Shown: positions 53,601 through 61,511 of the stretch, piece after piece
How positions within the stretch are numbered: position 1 is the first letter of the stretch
Layout of the letters: each line of letters begins with the position of its first letter
IMG/VR virus record: IMGVR_UViG_3300044641_004147
Coordinates: 1-64,000 of that record
Origin: a virus
Reading direction: 5' to 3' (one strand)
Length of the DNA: 64,000 bases
The notes under the pieces: model-generated
Seen by the model: the letters and a program-made list of their open reading frames with translations, nothing else
Database searches by the model: none
Told to the model about the DNA's origin: nothing
Program-made: the position numbers and the translations under genes

Positions 53601-55524
53601 AGGTAGAGGTATTACCTCAGTTGAAGCACAAACTTGGTATCATGTGGTACTGACCTATACCAGTGGCACAGCCAAATTCTTTGTAAACGGACAACTACGA
53701 GATGTTACCACAGGCTTAGGCAGTATTACTGCCAGAGCAGAAACATATGTTATTGGACAGGAAGATAGTATATGGATGGATGGTTACATCAGTAACTTTA
53801 GATTCTGTAATGGCAGTATACCTACTCTGTATCAAACTGCTAGTACCACAATTGGCGCACAAATTTTTACGCCGCCAACTGCATCATTGACCACTACCAG
53901 TCAAGGAGCCACAGCGGCACATGTAAGATTACTAACTTGCCAAAGCTCTACAGTAGTTGATAATTCTACTAATAACTTTACGCCAACTAAAACTGGTGAG
54001 GTTATTTCTGTAAGATTTAATCCGTTTGAGAGATTGACCTCAGTGGGTGGCGGTGGTGGTGCCAGCGAATATAGTAACAACAACAGCCCGGGTCGCTCTG
54101 GTGGCAGTGGCGGTGGCACAGCCGGTGATAGTAGTACCACTTTTGGCCGAGGAATTCGGCCTAATTTACAAGGCTTACTGGGGCAAGGATTTGCTGGCGG
54201 TGCCAGTGGGGGCAGGTACTATCCTAGTGGTGGTGGCGGTGCCGGGGGCGCAGGTTCTAATAGTCCCGGCAACGGTGGCAACGGTGTACTAAATTCTATT
54301 TTGGGCGTAGGCTATTACTGGGCTGCTGGCGGCGGTGGTGCTGGTTATAGCAGTAATCCTGGTAACGGCGGACTAGGTGGTGGCGGAGGCGGAGCTCCAA
54401 AACAAAGTAGTGCATTTGGTGTTGCCGGCACCGGTGGTTATCAACCGGGCACAGATGGTACAGTTGGTAGCTTAAATAGCCAAACTAACGTTCCTGGAGG
54501 CCGTGGGGGCACAAACACCGGATCTGGTGGCGGTGGTGGTGCTCATTATAATAGTAATAATAATGGCGGAGCCGGTGGGTCTGGCATTGTAATTCTTAAA
54601 TATCGTCCAGACCAAGTTACTTTGTCGGGCGGTAGTCTTAGTTTAACTCTTACTACCTTGGATAATATCTATGGTGGAGGGTTCGGTGCCACTGGCAGCT
54701 CGTTGGCTGCTGGCAATAGAGGTAGCTTATTTGGCGGTGGTGGCGGTGGATCTGGCTCAGCCAAAGGTGGCGGTGGCGGTGGTATCAGCGTTATTGGTGT
54801 TCGTGATGGCTTGGCCTTAGGAGGCACTGCGGGCGGAACTGACGGCGGCAACGGACAAGCAGGTATTTTTGGAGAACCTGGTAGCAACGGTAACGGTGGA
54901 TTATACGGCGGGGGTGGTGGTGGTACTACTTACAGCGTACTAGATCCTGCGGTAGGAAACGGTGCCCGTGGTGCATTGGCAATTTTCTGGCAAGGAAATA
55001 TTTTACAGTATCCTACAGTAATACAGGCCAATAATGTGTCTGCTTTTGGTACGCCATGGGCATTGGCTCCTGGCGGAAATATTGCCCAGGGCTATTTACT
55101 TTCTAATGTAACCATTGAAAGTTTAGAAGCCGGAATAAGCGGAAACACCAGCACATTATTGGAACTAGAAGTGCGGTCCGAATCTAGGCCCACTGCCAAC
55201 AGTAATTTGGGTATTCTCACTGATACTATAGCAAATGCTAATATTAGAGCTGTGCTCAGTGTGAATTCTGTAACTGCAACTACTCCAATTACCGCGGTAA
55301 ATAACATTGCAGTCCAAGAACTTCAAATTATTACTTATAGAACCGATGACGAAATGATGTTGGTCACTGTGCAAAATACTGGTGGTTACACCAATTCTGC
55401 ACAGCGTATTGATCGTATCACAGAAGAAAACGATCCACGCAGAGTTAAGGCATATCTATTAAACTATATTGTTGGAGTTACTGGAGAAGACAACGATATT
55501 ATCCAGACACAAATCTGGTTCTAA
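50620..55524 (+). CDS. Giant polyglycine adhesin with two inserted LamG domains
   Basis: 1634 aa. Polyglycine domain A (~39-260) starts SIEYLVVAGGGSGGG and shows the module without insertion. Domains B and C begin TFEYMVAAGGGGGGS and TVEYLVVGGGGGGGS, and each is interrupted after its TVTVGAGG strand by a LamG-type domain (~387-600 and ~922-1137) before the glycine-rich lattice resumes. A further glycine-rich stretch follows (~1350-1460). The C-terminal ~170 residues are non-repetitive (LLELEVRSESRPTANSNLGI, YRTDDEMMLVTVQNTGGYTN) and may be a folding or attachment domain. It has an AAGGAAA site. It is a probable surface-binding adhesin. Confidence 0.83.
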   Translation: MPLATGGTLTTITVGSTTYNVHTFTSSGTLTFTSGGSIEYLVVAGGGSGGGDAGADGGGGGGGFLSGTASATVSPYTITVGAGGAANTSGSDSSFSLAGTAIGGGRGGRFIAWNAGEAGQNGGSGGGGSGNYFGGQAGGTGTAGQGNNGGSGAVFSNGSYKGGGGGGAGSVGGAAGATSAGNGGSGAVSSITGVNITYAGGGGGGSIQESGATTGGDAGAGGGGEGQRSGSRSATSGLTNTGGGGGGGAGAGGSGIVIVRYIPDAGSGAPVPVSYPVATGGTSTTQEVNSIGTKQVYNIHAFTTSGNLTVTQGGTFEYMVAAGGGGGGSDMGGGGGGGGFLTGNITLNPGTYTVTVGAGGTGATAGTDQPRAISGGSSAITPFGFKGHSYSFDGIGDGVNCGTQSAYAIGSGAFCLEGWIYNHVVKDYSTLWTTRPDNGAYGDAYHIGWSAVGGISLYVGSAAVVGGASGTIRAGQWQHIAACRNSSGNTAFFVDGVRVGYVASYTNNFTRSLLGLGDFPTTKVESINGYISNARIVVGNAVYNPTQTTYTVPTAPLTAISGTVILTAQDNSFIDNSPNNFTLTAQGNSQTSHFTPFTGMAIGAAGGGGGASDHTSPAATSAAASGGSGGGAAGNNANRGIGITGQGSAGSNSAGSWYPGGGGGAGGAGATNPANGGVGRESTILGTSYYWSGGGAGAGYTGISGNGGIGGGGGGAPKSTNGGGSPGAGTYAQGQVPYMLVGNHGAYGTLNAQTNVPGGPGIINSGGGGGGGSHIGTSNPGGNGGSGMVVIKYLASANASGSGGAGGPNAGGGGGAGNDGYLGRVVPSVITVFTSSGNLTVTGAGTVEYLVVGGGGGGGSDMGGGGGGGGYLAGFTTLSSGTYLVTVGAGGAGAPAGISQPPGSNGGDSAIQTYASGIGNNYSYYFDTYNDFISFPSNAAFDIGSNDACKELWFWMYKDDGTYHTFCGQNSGTGSTIRLAYNNGQLYYSINNDTGRGITSVEAQTWYHVVLTYTSGTAKFFVNGQLRDVTTGLGSITARAETYVIGQEDSIWMDGYISNFRFCNGSIPTLYQTASTTIGAQIFTPPTASLTTTSQGATAAHVRLLTCQSSTVVDNSTNNFTPTKTGEVISVRFNPFERLTSVGGGGGASEYSNNNSPGRSGGSGGGTAGDSSTTFGRGIRPNLQGLLGQGFAGGASGGRYYPSGGGGAGGAGSNSPGNGGNGVLNSILGVGYYWAAGGGGAGYSSNPGNGGLGGGGGGAPKQSSAFGVAGTGGYQPGTDGTVGSLNSQTNVPGGRGGTNTGSGGGGGAHYNSNNNGGAGGSGIVILKYRPDQVTLSGGSLSLTLTTLDNIYGGGFGATGSSLAAGNRGSLFGGGGGGSGSAKGGGGGGISVIGVRDGLALGGTAGGTDGGNGQAGIFGEPGSNGNGGLYGGGGGGTTYSVLDPAVGNGARGALAIFWQGNILQYPTVIQANNVSAFGTPWALAPGGNIAQGYLLSNVTIESLEAGISGNTSTLLELEVRSESRPTANSNLGILTDTIANANIRAVLSVNSVTATTPITAVNNIAVQELQIITYRTDDEMMLVTVQNTGGYTNSAQRIDRITEENDPRRVKAYLLNYIVGVTGEDNDIIQTQIWF

Positions 55525-55543
55525 CAAATTAAAGAGGAAAAAA

Positions 55544-55921
55544 ATGGCACATTTTGCTAAAGTAGAAAACGGTACAGTTACACAGGTTATTGTAGCAGAA
55601 CAAGATTTTATCGATTCTGGTGCAGTAGGAGATCCTGCAAGTTGGTTACAAACTAGCTATAATACACGCGGCGGTGTACACTATGGTCAAAATGGTGAAC
55701 CCGATGGCAGCGCAGGACTACGCAAAAATTATGCAGGAATTGGTTACACTTACGATACCGGCAGAGATGCGTTTATTCCGCCTAAGCCCTTTGACAGTTG
55801 GGTACTCAACGAGAGCACTTGTCTTTGGGAAGCGCCGGTGGAAATGCCGCATGATGGTCAGCGTTATACCTGGGATGAACCCACAACCAGCTGGGTTTTA
55901 TTACCCGAAATGAACCCTTAA
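55544..55921 (+). CDS. Conserved small protein of aquatic T4-like phages
   Basis: 125 aa. The ATG at 55544 is preferred because AAAGAGGAAA lies just upstream and the frame upstream overlaps the previous gene. The sequence MAHFAKVENGTVTQVIVAEQ, then TSYNTRGGVHYGQ, LRKNYAGIGYTYD, DAFIPPKPFDSW and STCLWEAP, is a layout I recognise as a recurrent small protein of cyanophage-type genomes, usually of unknown function. It is soluble and Trp/Pro-rich at the C-terminus. It is the last gene of its unit before the promoter/inverted-repeat region at 55948. Confidence 0.8.
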   Translation: MAHFAKVENGTVTQVIVAEQDFIDSGAVGDPASWLQTSYNTRGGVHYGQNGEPDGSAGLRKNYAGIGYTYDTGRDAFIPPKPFDSWVLNESTCLWEAPVEMPHDGQRYTWDEPTTSWVLLPEMNP

Positions 55922-55947
55922 TCGGTTCATTTACCGGGCATAGCAGC

Positions 55948-56009
55948 TAGACTGCGCTTGACCATAAATATGTTAACGAGGACAAATTATGGTCGTTGAG
56001 CGCAGTCTA
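55948..56009 (+). promoter_or_regulatory. Large inverted repeat enclosing late promoter CATAAATA (55963-55970) and a start codon
   Basis: TAGACTGCGCT (55948-55958) pairs perfectly with AGCGCAGTCTA (55999-56009), and GACCATAA (55960-55967) with TTATGGTC (55987-55994). The internal loop is 1 nt on the left and 4 on the right, and the apical loop is 19 nt. The promoter spans the left arm and loop, GAGG (55978-55981) is in the loop, and an ATG (55989) is in the right arm. Late transcripts starting near 55976 would lack the left arm. Confidence 0.75.
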
Positions 56010-56075
56010 TTTCTTTGTGTGCAAAATCAAAGATCAGTCCTACATACCCAAGATAATAATAAAAAGGTTGTGTAA
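55989..56075 (+). CDS. Small leader-type ORF, 28 aa, stop overlaps next start
   Basis: ATG at 55989 with GAGG 7 nt upstream and a late promoter just before. The 28-residue frame starts MVVERSLFLCVQNQ and is Lys/Asn-rich at the end. Its TAA (56073-56075) overlaps the ATG of the 881-aa fibre gene as TAATG, which suggests translational coupling. It is otherwise unrecognised, and its first codons also form the right arm of the inverted repeat, so part of its sequence is constrained by RNA folding. It may be a coupling or leader peptide. Confidence 0.5.
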   Translation: MVVERSLFLCVQNQRSVLHTQDNNKKVV

Positions 56076-58720
56076 TGGCAATTCTAAGAGTTGAACCCAA
56101 TATAATTAACAGTAACGGAGCCTATACCATGGACTCTGTTACTGCCAACACTGTTGTGGTCAGTGGCACTATACTGCCCACAGTTAGCAATGTAATTAAT
56201 ATTGGTAGCCCTACACAGCGTTTTGGTACAATTTATCTAGCTGGAAACACCATTGACTTAGGTGGTGCACAGATTAACAGCACTGAAGGCAACATTAGTT
56301 TTGCTACTACAGCAGGTAATATTGAACTTACTTCACTGCTTATTGACTTTTTGTCCAATGTTGCAGTACAAGGTTCGCCGGGAGCACAGGGAAATATTGG
56401 CTATACAGGCTCTTCGGGCACCGCAGGAACCGCAGGTTTTACAGGTAGTCAGGGTATACCGGGTAACCCAGGCGGATATACAGGTAGTACAGGTTTCGTA
56501 GGCAGTCAAGGCGACCCTGGCGGATATACAGGTAGTCGTGGATTTACTGGTAGTTCTGGATCCGATGGTGCCGCAGGATCACCGGGCACAGCAGGTTTTA
56601 CAGGCAGTGCCGGCCCTGCCGGCGGGTATACCGGTAGTCGAGGCAACACTGGATTCTCTGGTAGTATTGGCAATACTGGTAGTACAGGTTTTACAGGTAG
56701 TCAGGGCATCCCTGGTGCAGCCGCAGATAAAGGATACACAGGTAGCCAAGGCGATACAGGTACTCCAGGGGCCACGGGCGGTCTAGGATACACTGGTAGT
56801 CAGGGCATTCCCGGTGAAGCTGCCGCAGTAGGATATACAGGTAGTCTAGGTTTTGTAGGCAGTGCTGGCACCACAGGAGGACTGGGATTTACTGGTAGTC
56901 AGGGTATTGCTGGTGCAGCCGCAGATAAAGGATACACAGGTAGTCAAGGCGATCTAGGTTACACTGGTAGTGTAGGATCAATTGGCGTCACCGGATTCAC
57001 AGGTAGTCGGGGAGCTTTTGATGCAGTAGGATTTACTGGTAGCCAGGGCACAACTGGGTTTGTCGGTAGTCAAGGCAATTTAGGATACAGTGGTAGTAAA
57101 GGCGACACCGGCTTAGGATTTACAATTGCTAAATCATATGTTAGCGTAGCCGCACTGACAGCAGATACAAGCCCAACAAGTATCGCAGCAGGACAATTTG
57201 CCATAATTGAAACTGGCAACGTTAACGATGCCGAAAACAGTAGATTATATTTGTGGACTGGTAGCGCATACAATTATGTAAATGACTTATCTGGTGCAAT
57301 CGGTCTAACAGGTCCGCAAGGATCTACTGGCTTTGTGGGTAGTCAAGGAACTACTGGATTTGTAGGAAGCCAAGGTGGCAGTGGTTACACAGGTAGCCTA
57401 GGAGTAGCTGGTGGCATAAATTATGCAGTTACTAATTCTGGAGCCAGCAGTTATACCATTGCTGGGTCTAGCAATCCTACACTGACACTGATCAAAGGGT
57501 TTACTTACTATTTTACAGTTTCAGCTAGTGGACATCCTTTCTGGATTAAAACAGCACAGGCCACAGGCACAGGTAGTGCTTATACTAGCGGTGTAACCAA
57601 CAACGGTGTTGAGTCTGGTACAGTGACATTTACGGTACCATTTGATGCCCCGGCTACTCTTTACTATATTTGCCAACACCATGGCTCAATGGTTGGTACG
57701 CTGAATATAGTAGAATCTATGCAGGGGTATGTAGGTAGCCAAGGCGTTGGCTACACCGGATCAAAGGGCACTGGTGCAATAACAACAGCATCTTCTGCTC
57801 CTGCTACACCCAACACTGGTGATTTGTGGTACAACACAGTACGAGATGTTCTACTGCGATATATGAATGTGGGCACTGGGTCGTTCTGGATTGATATGTC
57901 AGGACCGGTATACAATTTTGGCATCAGTGCTGTAACTTCAACAGCTATCTATCTTTCTGCACAAGGACCAACGGTTGAATATTTAATGGTAGCCGGTGGC
58001 GGAGGCGGTGGTGGAGGCGTATCTGCTGCATACAATTCTGGATCGGGAGGAGCCGGCGGCCTGTTAACTAGTTCTGCGGTATTTACACCTGGTACAACAT
58101 ATACCATTACAGTGGGTGCTGGCGGAGCAGGTGGCGCTACTGTGGCCGGTACCACTGGATCAAATACAACATTAAGTGGTTTAAACATCACAGCGTACGG
58201 CGGTGGTGGAGGCGGTGGTTCGGGCAATGGACTCAATGGTGGTTCAGGTGGGGGTGGCGGCGGCCCAGCTGGAGCCACTACAGGTGGTAAAGGTGTTTAC
58301 CCTGGATCAACCTATATTGATGGACCTCGACAAGGATACGATGGTGGCAACGGACCCGGTGGTTATGGTGGCGGTGGTGGCGGTGGTGCCGGCGGAGCAG
58401 GCAGCGGCGGAACTGCAGGAATTGGAGTGTCCAGTTCTATTAGCGGAACATCAGTTGGATATGCCGGAGGTGGTGGCAGTTCGGGCTATGGTGCTGGTAC
58501 CGGCAATGGCGGAGCAGCAACAAGTAATTCTGGTAGCGGTGGAGCAGCAGGATGGGCATCTCCTCAGAATGCTGGAGGTGCTGGCGGATCTGGAATTGTA
58601 ATATTACGATACCTTGACACATATTCCGCACCATCACTGACCACCGGAAGCCCAACGGTTACTGTTGCCGGCGGGTATAGAATATACAAATTTACCACTA
58701 GTGGTAGTATAACATTTTAA
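56075..58720 (+). CDS. Collagen-like fibre with cupredoxin-like and polyglycine domains
   Basis: 881 aa. Modules: SGTILPTVSNVINIGSPTQR and the NTIDLGG module (~28-95); a long collagen-like GxTGSxG tract (~105-345) with GIPGAAADKGYTGSQG interruptions; a small beta domain (~350-405); a second short tract (~408-448); a cupredoxin-like domain (~450-550) with GHPFWIK (His487) and YYICQHHGSMVGTLNIV (Cys533, His536, Met539), the C-x2-H-x2-M spacing of amicyanin-type copper loops; LLRYMNVGTGSFWIDMSG; a polyglycine domain (~630-845); cap GGYRIYKFTTSGSITF. Whether copper is bound is unknown. It follows the 28-aa ORF with a TAATG overlap. Confidence 0.85.
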   Translation: MAILRVEPNIINSNGAYTMDSVTANTVVVSGTILPTVSNVINIGSPTQRFGTIYLAGNTIDLGGAQINSTEGNISFATTAGNIELTSLLIDFLSNVAVQGSPGAQGNIGYTGSSGTAGTAGFTGSQGIPGNPGGYTGSTGFVGSQGDPGGYTGSRGFTGSSGSDGAAGSPGTAGFTGSAGPAGGYTGSRGNTGFSGSIGNTGSTGFTGSQGIPGAAADKGYTGSQGDTGTPGATGGLGYTGSQGIPGEAAAVGYTGSLGFVGSAGTTGGLGFTGSQGIAGAAADKGYTGSQGDLGYTGSVGSIGVTGFTGSRGAFDAVGFTGSQGTTGFVGSQGNLGYSGSKGDTGLGFTIAKSYVSVAALTADTSPTSIAAGQFAIIETGNVNDAENSRLYLWTGSAYNYVNDLSGAIGLTGPQGSTGFVGSQGTTGFVGSQGGSGYTGSLGVAGGINYAVTNSGASSYTIAGSSNPTLTLIKGFTYYFTVSASGHPFWIKTAQATGTGSAYTSGVTNNGVESGTVTFTVPFDAPATLYYICQHHGSMVGTLNIVESMQGYVGSQGVGYTGSKGTGAITTASSAPATPNTGDLWYNTVRDVLLRYMNVGTGSFWIDMSGPVYNFGISAVTSTAIYLSAQGPTVEYLMVAGGGGGGGGVSAAYNSGSGGAGGLLTSSAVFTPGTTYTITVGAGGAGGATVAGTTGSNTTLSGLNITAYGGGGGGGSGNGLNGGSGGGGGGPAGATTGGKGVYPGSTYIDGPRQGYDGGNGPGGYGGGGGGGAGGAGSGGTAGIGVSSSISGTSVGYAGGGGSSGYGAGTGNGGAATSNSGSGGAAGWASPQNAGGAGGSGIVILRYLDTYSAPSLTTGSPTVTVAGGYRIYKFTTSGSITF

Positions 58721-58732
58721 ACGGAATTTATA

Positions 58733-60109
58733 ATGGCATTTCCAGGATCACCGATTAATGGACAAATAACTGTAGTTAACAATATTAGCTACACTTACGA
58801 AGCGGCATCAAATGCTTGGTATAGAACTGGAGAAACTTCGGCTAATCTAATAACCGTAGACACAGTTTCAATATCATCAAATGCCACTAGCACCAGCACT
58901 ACCACAGGAGTATTAACGGTTGCCGGTGGCGCAGGTATTGCGGGTAATGTATTTGCTGGTGCAGTGTATACTAACAGTTATTTTTATGCCAATGGCTCAG
59001 CATTTGCCGGAGGTACTGGTGGAGTTGGATTTACCGGATCTGCTGGTGCAGGTTTCACTGGCAGCGCAGGATTTGTTGGATCTGCTGGAACGGTAGGATT
59101 TACTGGTAGCACCGGAGTAGGATATACAGGAAGCGCAGGTGGTGGATCATTTACCACTGGCAATACTGCACCAGGTTCTCCTGCAACTGGAGCATTCTGG
59201 TTTAATACCAATGATGATACTTTGTACCAGTATATGAATACTGGGTTAGCGTCTTATTGGATTGATATAACAGGATCAGAATATAATTTTGGTGTAAGTG
59301 CAGTTACTCAAGGAGCCATAGCTTCAACCGCTGCTTCAACACCGTCAATTGAATATTTGGTTGTGGCTGGCGGCGGTAGTGGAGCCAAAGGGCAGTCAAG
59401 TGTAGGAACTGGTGGTGGTGGTGCAGGTGGCCTGTTAACTGGTACCGTAGTTCCAGCTGTTGGAACTAGCTACACTATTACAATAGGTGCGGGTGGCGCA
59501 GAGCAACCTACAATGAATATGCCTGGTAATGCAGGCAGCAACTCTTCCATTGGTGCTTTAGTTTTAACTTATGGTGGCGGCCGTGGCGGATTCTGGAGCA
59601 CTAACTTTGCTGGTGGCGGCGCTGGCAACGGCGGATCAGGTGGCGGCCGTGGAGGTAGTACCTCTTTTATAGGTTATGGAGTATACCCTGGATCTCCATA
59701 CATAGATGCTCCTAGACAAGGTTACGATGGCGGCAATGGTACTGGAACAGTAGGCGGTGGTGGAACCACTGGCGGAGGTGGTGGCGGTGCTGGAGGCGCA
59801 GGCACTGGTTCAACAGGCGGTATAGGGTTGAGTAGCAGTATATCAGGATCGGCTGTTACATATGCTGCTGGTGGAGCCGGCGGCGCTGGTACTGCTGGTG
59901 GATTGACAGGAGCAGCCAATACCGGAAACGGTGGCGCTGGCGGAAGTGGTGTTGATGCAGGCGCAGGTAAAGCCGGAGGATCTGGCGTGGTTATTATAAG
60001 ATACCCTTCGCAGTATTCGACTGCAACAACAACCGGATCACCTTCCTATACTAATGTAAATAATTACAAAACATTCATATTTACAAGCTCCGGCACAATA
60101 ACATTTTAA
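58733..60109 (+). CDS. Collagen-like and polyglycine fibre protein
   Basis: 458 aa. The N-terminal module (~1-95: INGQITVVNNISYTYEAASN, STSTTTGVLTVAGGAGIAGN, AGAVYTNSYFYANGS) is shared with 33355 and 60122. A short collagen-like tract (~100-140), the SFTTGNTAPGSPATGAFWFN segment, YQYMNTGLASYWIDITGS and a polyglycine domain (from SIEYLVVAGGGS, ~203-425) follow, ending YKTFIFTSSGTITF as in the genes at 31459 and 56075. It therefore combines the N-terminus of one fibre group with the C-terminus of another, which points to module exchange. Confidence 0.82.
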   Translation: MAFPGSPINGQITVVNNISYTYEAASNAWYRTGETSANLITVDTVSISSNATSTSTTTGVLTVAGGAGIAGNVFAGAVYTNSYFYANGSAFAGGTGGVGFTGSAGAGFTGSAGFVGSAGTVGFTGSTGVGYTGSAGGGSFTTGNTAPGSPATGAFWFNTNDDTLYQYMNTGLASYWIDITGSEYNFGVSAVTQGAIASTAASTPSIEYLVVAGGGSGAKGQSSVGTGGGGAGGLLTGTVVPAVGTSYTITIGAGGAEQPTMNMPGNAGSNSSIGALVLTYGGGRGGFWSTNFAGGGAGNGGSGGGRGGSTSFIGYGVYPGSPYIDAPRQGYDGGNGTGTVGGGGTTGGGGGGAGGAGTGSTGGIGLSSSISGSAVTYAAGGAGGAGTAGGLTGAANTGNGGAGGSGVDAGAGKAGGSGVVIIRYPSQYSTATTTGSPSYTNVNNYKTFIFTSSGTITF

Positions 60110-60121
60110 AGAGATATAACA

Positions 60122-61510
60122 ATGGCATTTCCATCATCTGCAGCAAATGGTCAAATAATTTCAAATAATGGCATTGCATATATCTACAACCTTTCCACAA
60201 ATTCTTGGAAAAAATACGCCTCTACAAGTGCTAATATTATTACCACTGACACAGCCAATGTAACATCAAATACTTCAAGTACTAGTACCACAACTGGCGC
60301 CTTACAAGTTACCGGCGGTATAGGTGTGCAAGGTAATGTCTTTGCCAGTGCAGTGTATACCAACAGTTATTTTTATGCAAATGGAACAGTATTCAGCGGT
60401 GGCGCAGGTTCTACTGGTTTCACTGGTAGTGCTGGCTCAGTTGGGTTTACTGGTAGTTTGGGTACAACTGGTTTTGTGGGTAGTCAAGGATCCTCAGGAT
60501 TTACAGGTAGTTTTGGATCAACTGGTTTCACTGGTAGTACTGGCGTAGGCTTTGCTGGCAGTGCCGGGTTTACAGGTAGCACCGGTACAGGATTTACTGG
60601 TAGCACCGGCGCACAAGGTATAATTGGATTTACTGGCAGTTCCGGAACTGGTGGCGGAGGTGGTGGTGGCTATACAGGCAGTGCCGGAACACCAGGCACC
60701 TTAGCGTCTGGTCAAGCAACTAATACATTCACGGGCAACGGATCTACCACAGCGTTTACTCTGTCAGTGGCACCTGTTAGCAAAGATGCAGTTACTGTTA
60801 ACATTGACGGTGTTACACAACAGCGCAGTGGTTACACAGTTAATGGCTTTGTTCTTACCTTAGATGAAGCTCCATTATCGGGTGAAGTCGTTGAAGTTAC
60901 TGTGGCCACATATGGCACCACAAATTTTGTAACTAGAACTTATACTGGCAATGGTAGCACAGCCAATTATGCAGTTACACTAGGCGCCACAGTTGATTCA
61001 GTGATTGTCACAGAAAATGGCGTGGTACAGACTCCAACATCAGATTATACTATCACAGGCAATGTACTGTCATTTGTAGGAGGAGCGCCAGCAGCTGGCA
61101 CAGCCATTGGCGTTAGAGAAATTCCTGCAGGCTCTGTTGGTGGTAACAGTGTTTACAGTAGAACAGCAATCACTGCCACAGCCGGACAGATTAGTTTTGC
61201 TGTGGCATACAATGTAGGATTCTTAGAAGTATACTTCAACGGTGCTTTGTTAAATGCCATTGACTACACAGCCACAAACGGATCCACTGTAGTATTAACC
61301 GATTCGGCTGCTGTCGGAGACATTGTAGAGTTTATTACATACAATGTAGTGCCAGTTACACAAGTACCCACAGCTACATTTAACAGTACTAACTTAACAG
61401 CTAATTTAGCTATTACCGCTGGCTACAGTGCGGTCAGTGTGGGTCCAATAAATATTGCTGACGGAGTATCTATTAGCATTGCAGATGGACAGAAATGGGT
61501 GATATTATAA
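60122..61510 (+). CDS. Collagen-like fibre with three tandem beta domains
   Basis: 462 aa. The N-terminal ~95 residues match 33355 and 58733 (NGIAYIYNLSTNSWKKYAST, ASAVYTNSYFYANGT). A collagen-like tract covers ~97-190. Then come three related beta domains at ~201-263, ~274-335 and ~342-410 with the pattern 'xTxxxxxFxxxxxxxxVxVxxNGVxxxxxDYTxxxxxVxLxxxPxxGxxVEV', also seen once each at 9033 and 28667. The C-terminal end (YSAVSVGPINIADGVSISIA) is a common closing segment of phage fibres. Confidence 0.82.
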   Translation: MAFPSSAANGQIISNNGIAYIYNLSTNSWKKYASTSANIITTDTANVTSNTSSTSTTTGALQVTGGIGVQGNVFASAVYTNSYFYANGTVFSGGAGSTGFTGSAGSVGFTGSLGTTGFVGSQGSSGFTGSFGSTGFTGSTGVGFAGSAGFTGSTGTGFTGSTGAQGIIGFTGSSGTGGGGGGGYTGSAGTPGTLASGQATNTFTGNGSTTAFTLSVAPVSKDAVTVNIDGVTQQRSGYTVNGFVLTLDEAPLSGEVVEVTVATYGTTNFVTRTYTGNGSTANYAVTLGATVDSVIVTENGVVQTPTSDYTITGNVLSFVGGAPAAGTAIGVREIPAGSVGGNSVYSRTAITATAGQISFAVAYNVGFLEVYFNGALLNAIDYTATNGSTVVLTDSAAVGDIVEFITYNVVPVTQVPTATFNSTNLTANLAITAGYSAVSVGPINIADGVSISIADGQKWVIL

Positions 61511-61511
61511 T

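Noticed and set aside
58203-58601. Val/Ala-rich + strand frames in shifted frame inside polyglycine domains
   Set aside because: They are byproducts of GGT/GGC/GGA repeats read in another frame; the true frame has the recognised fibre modules.
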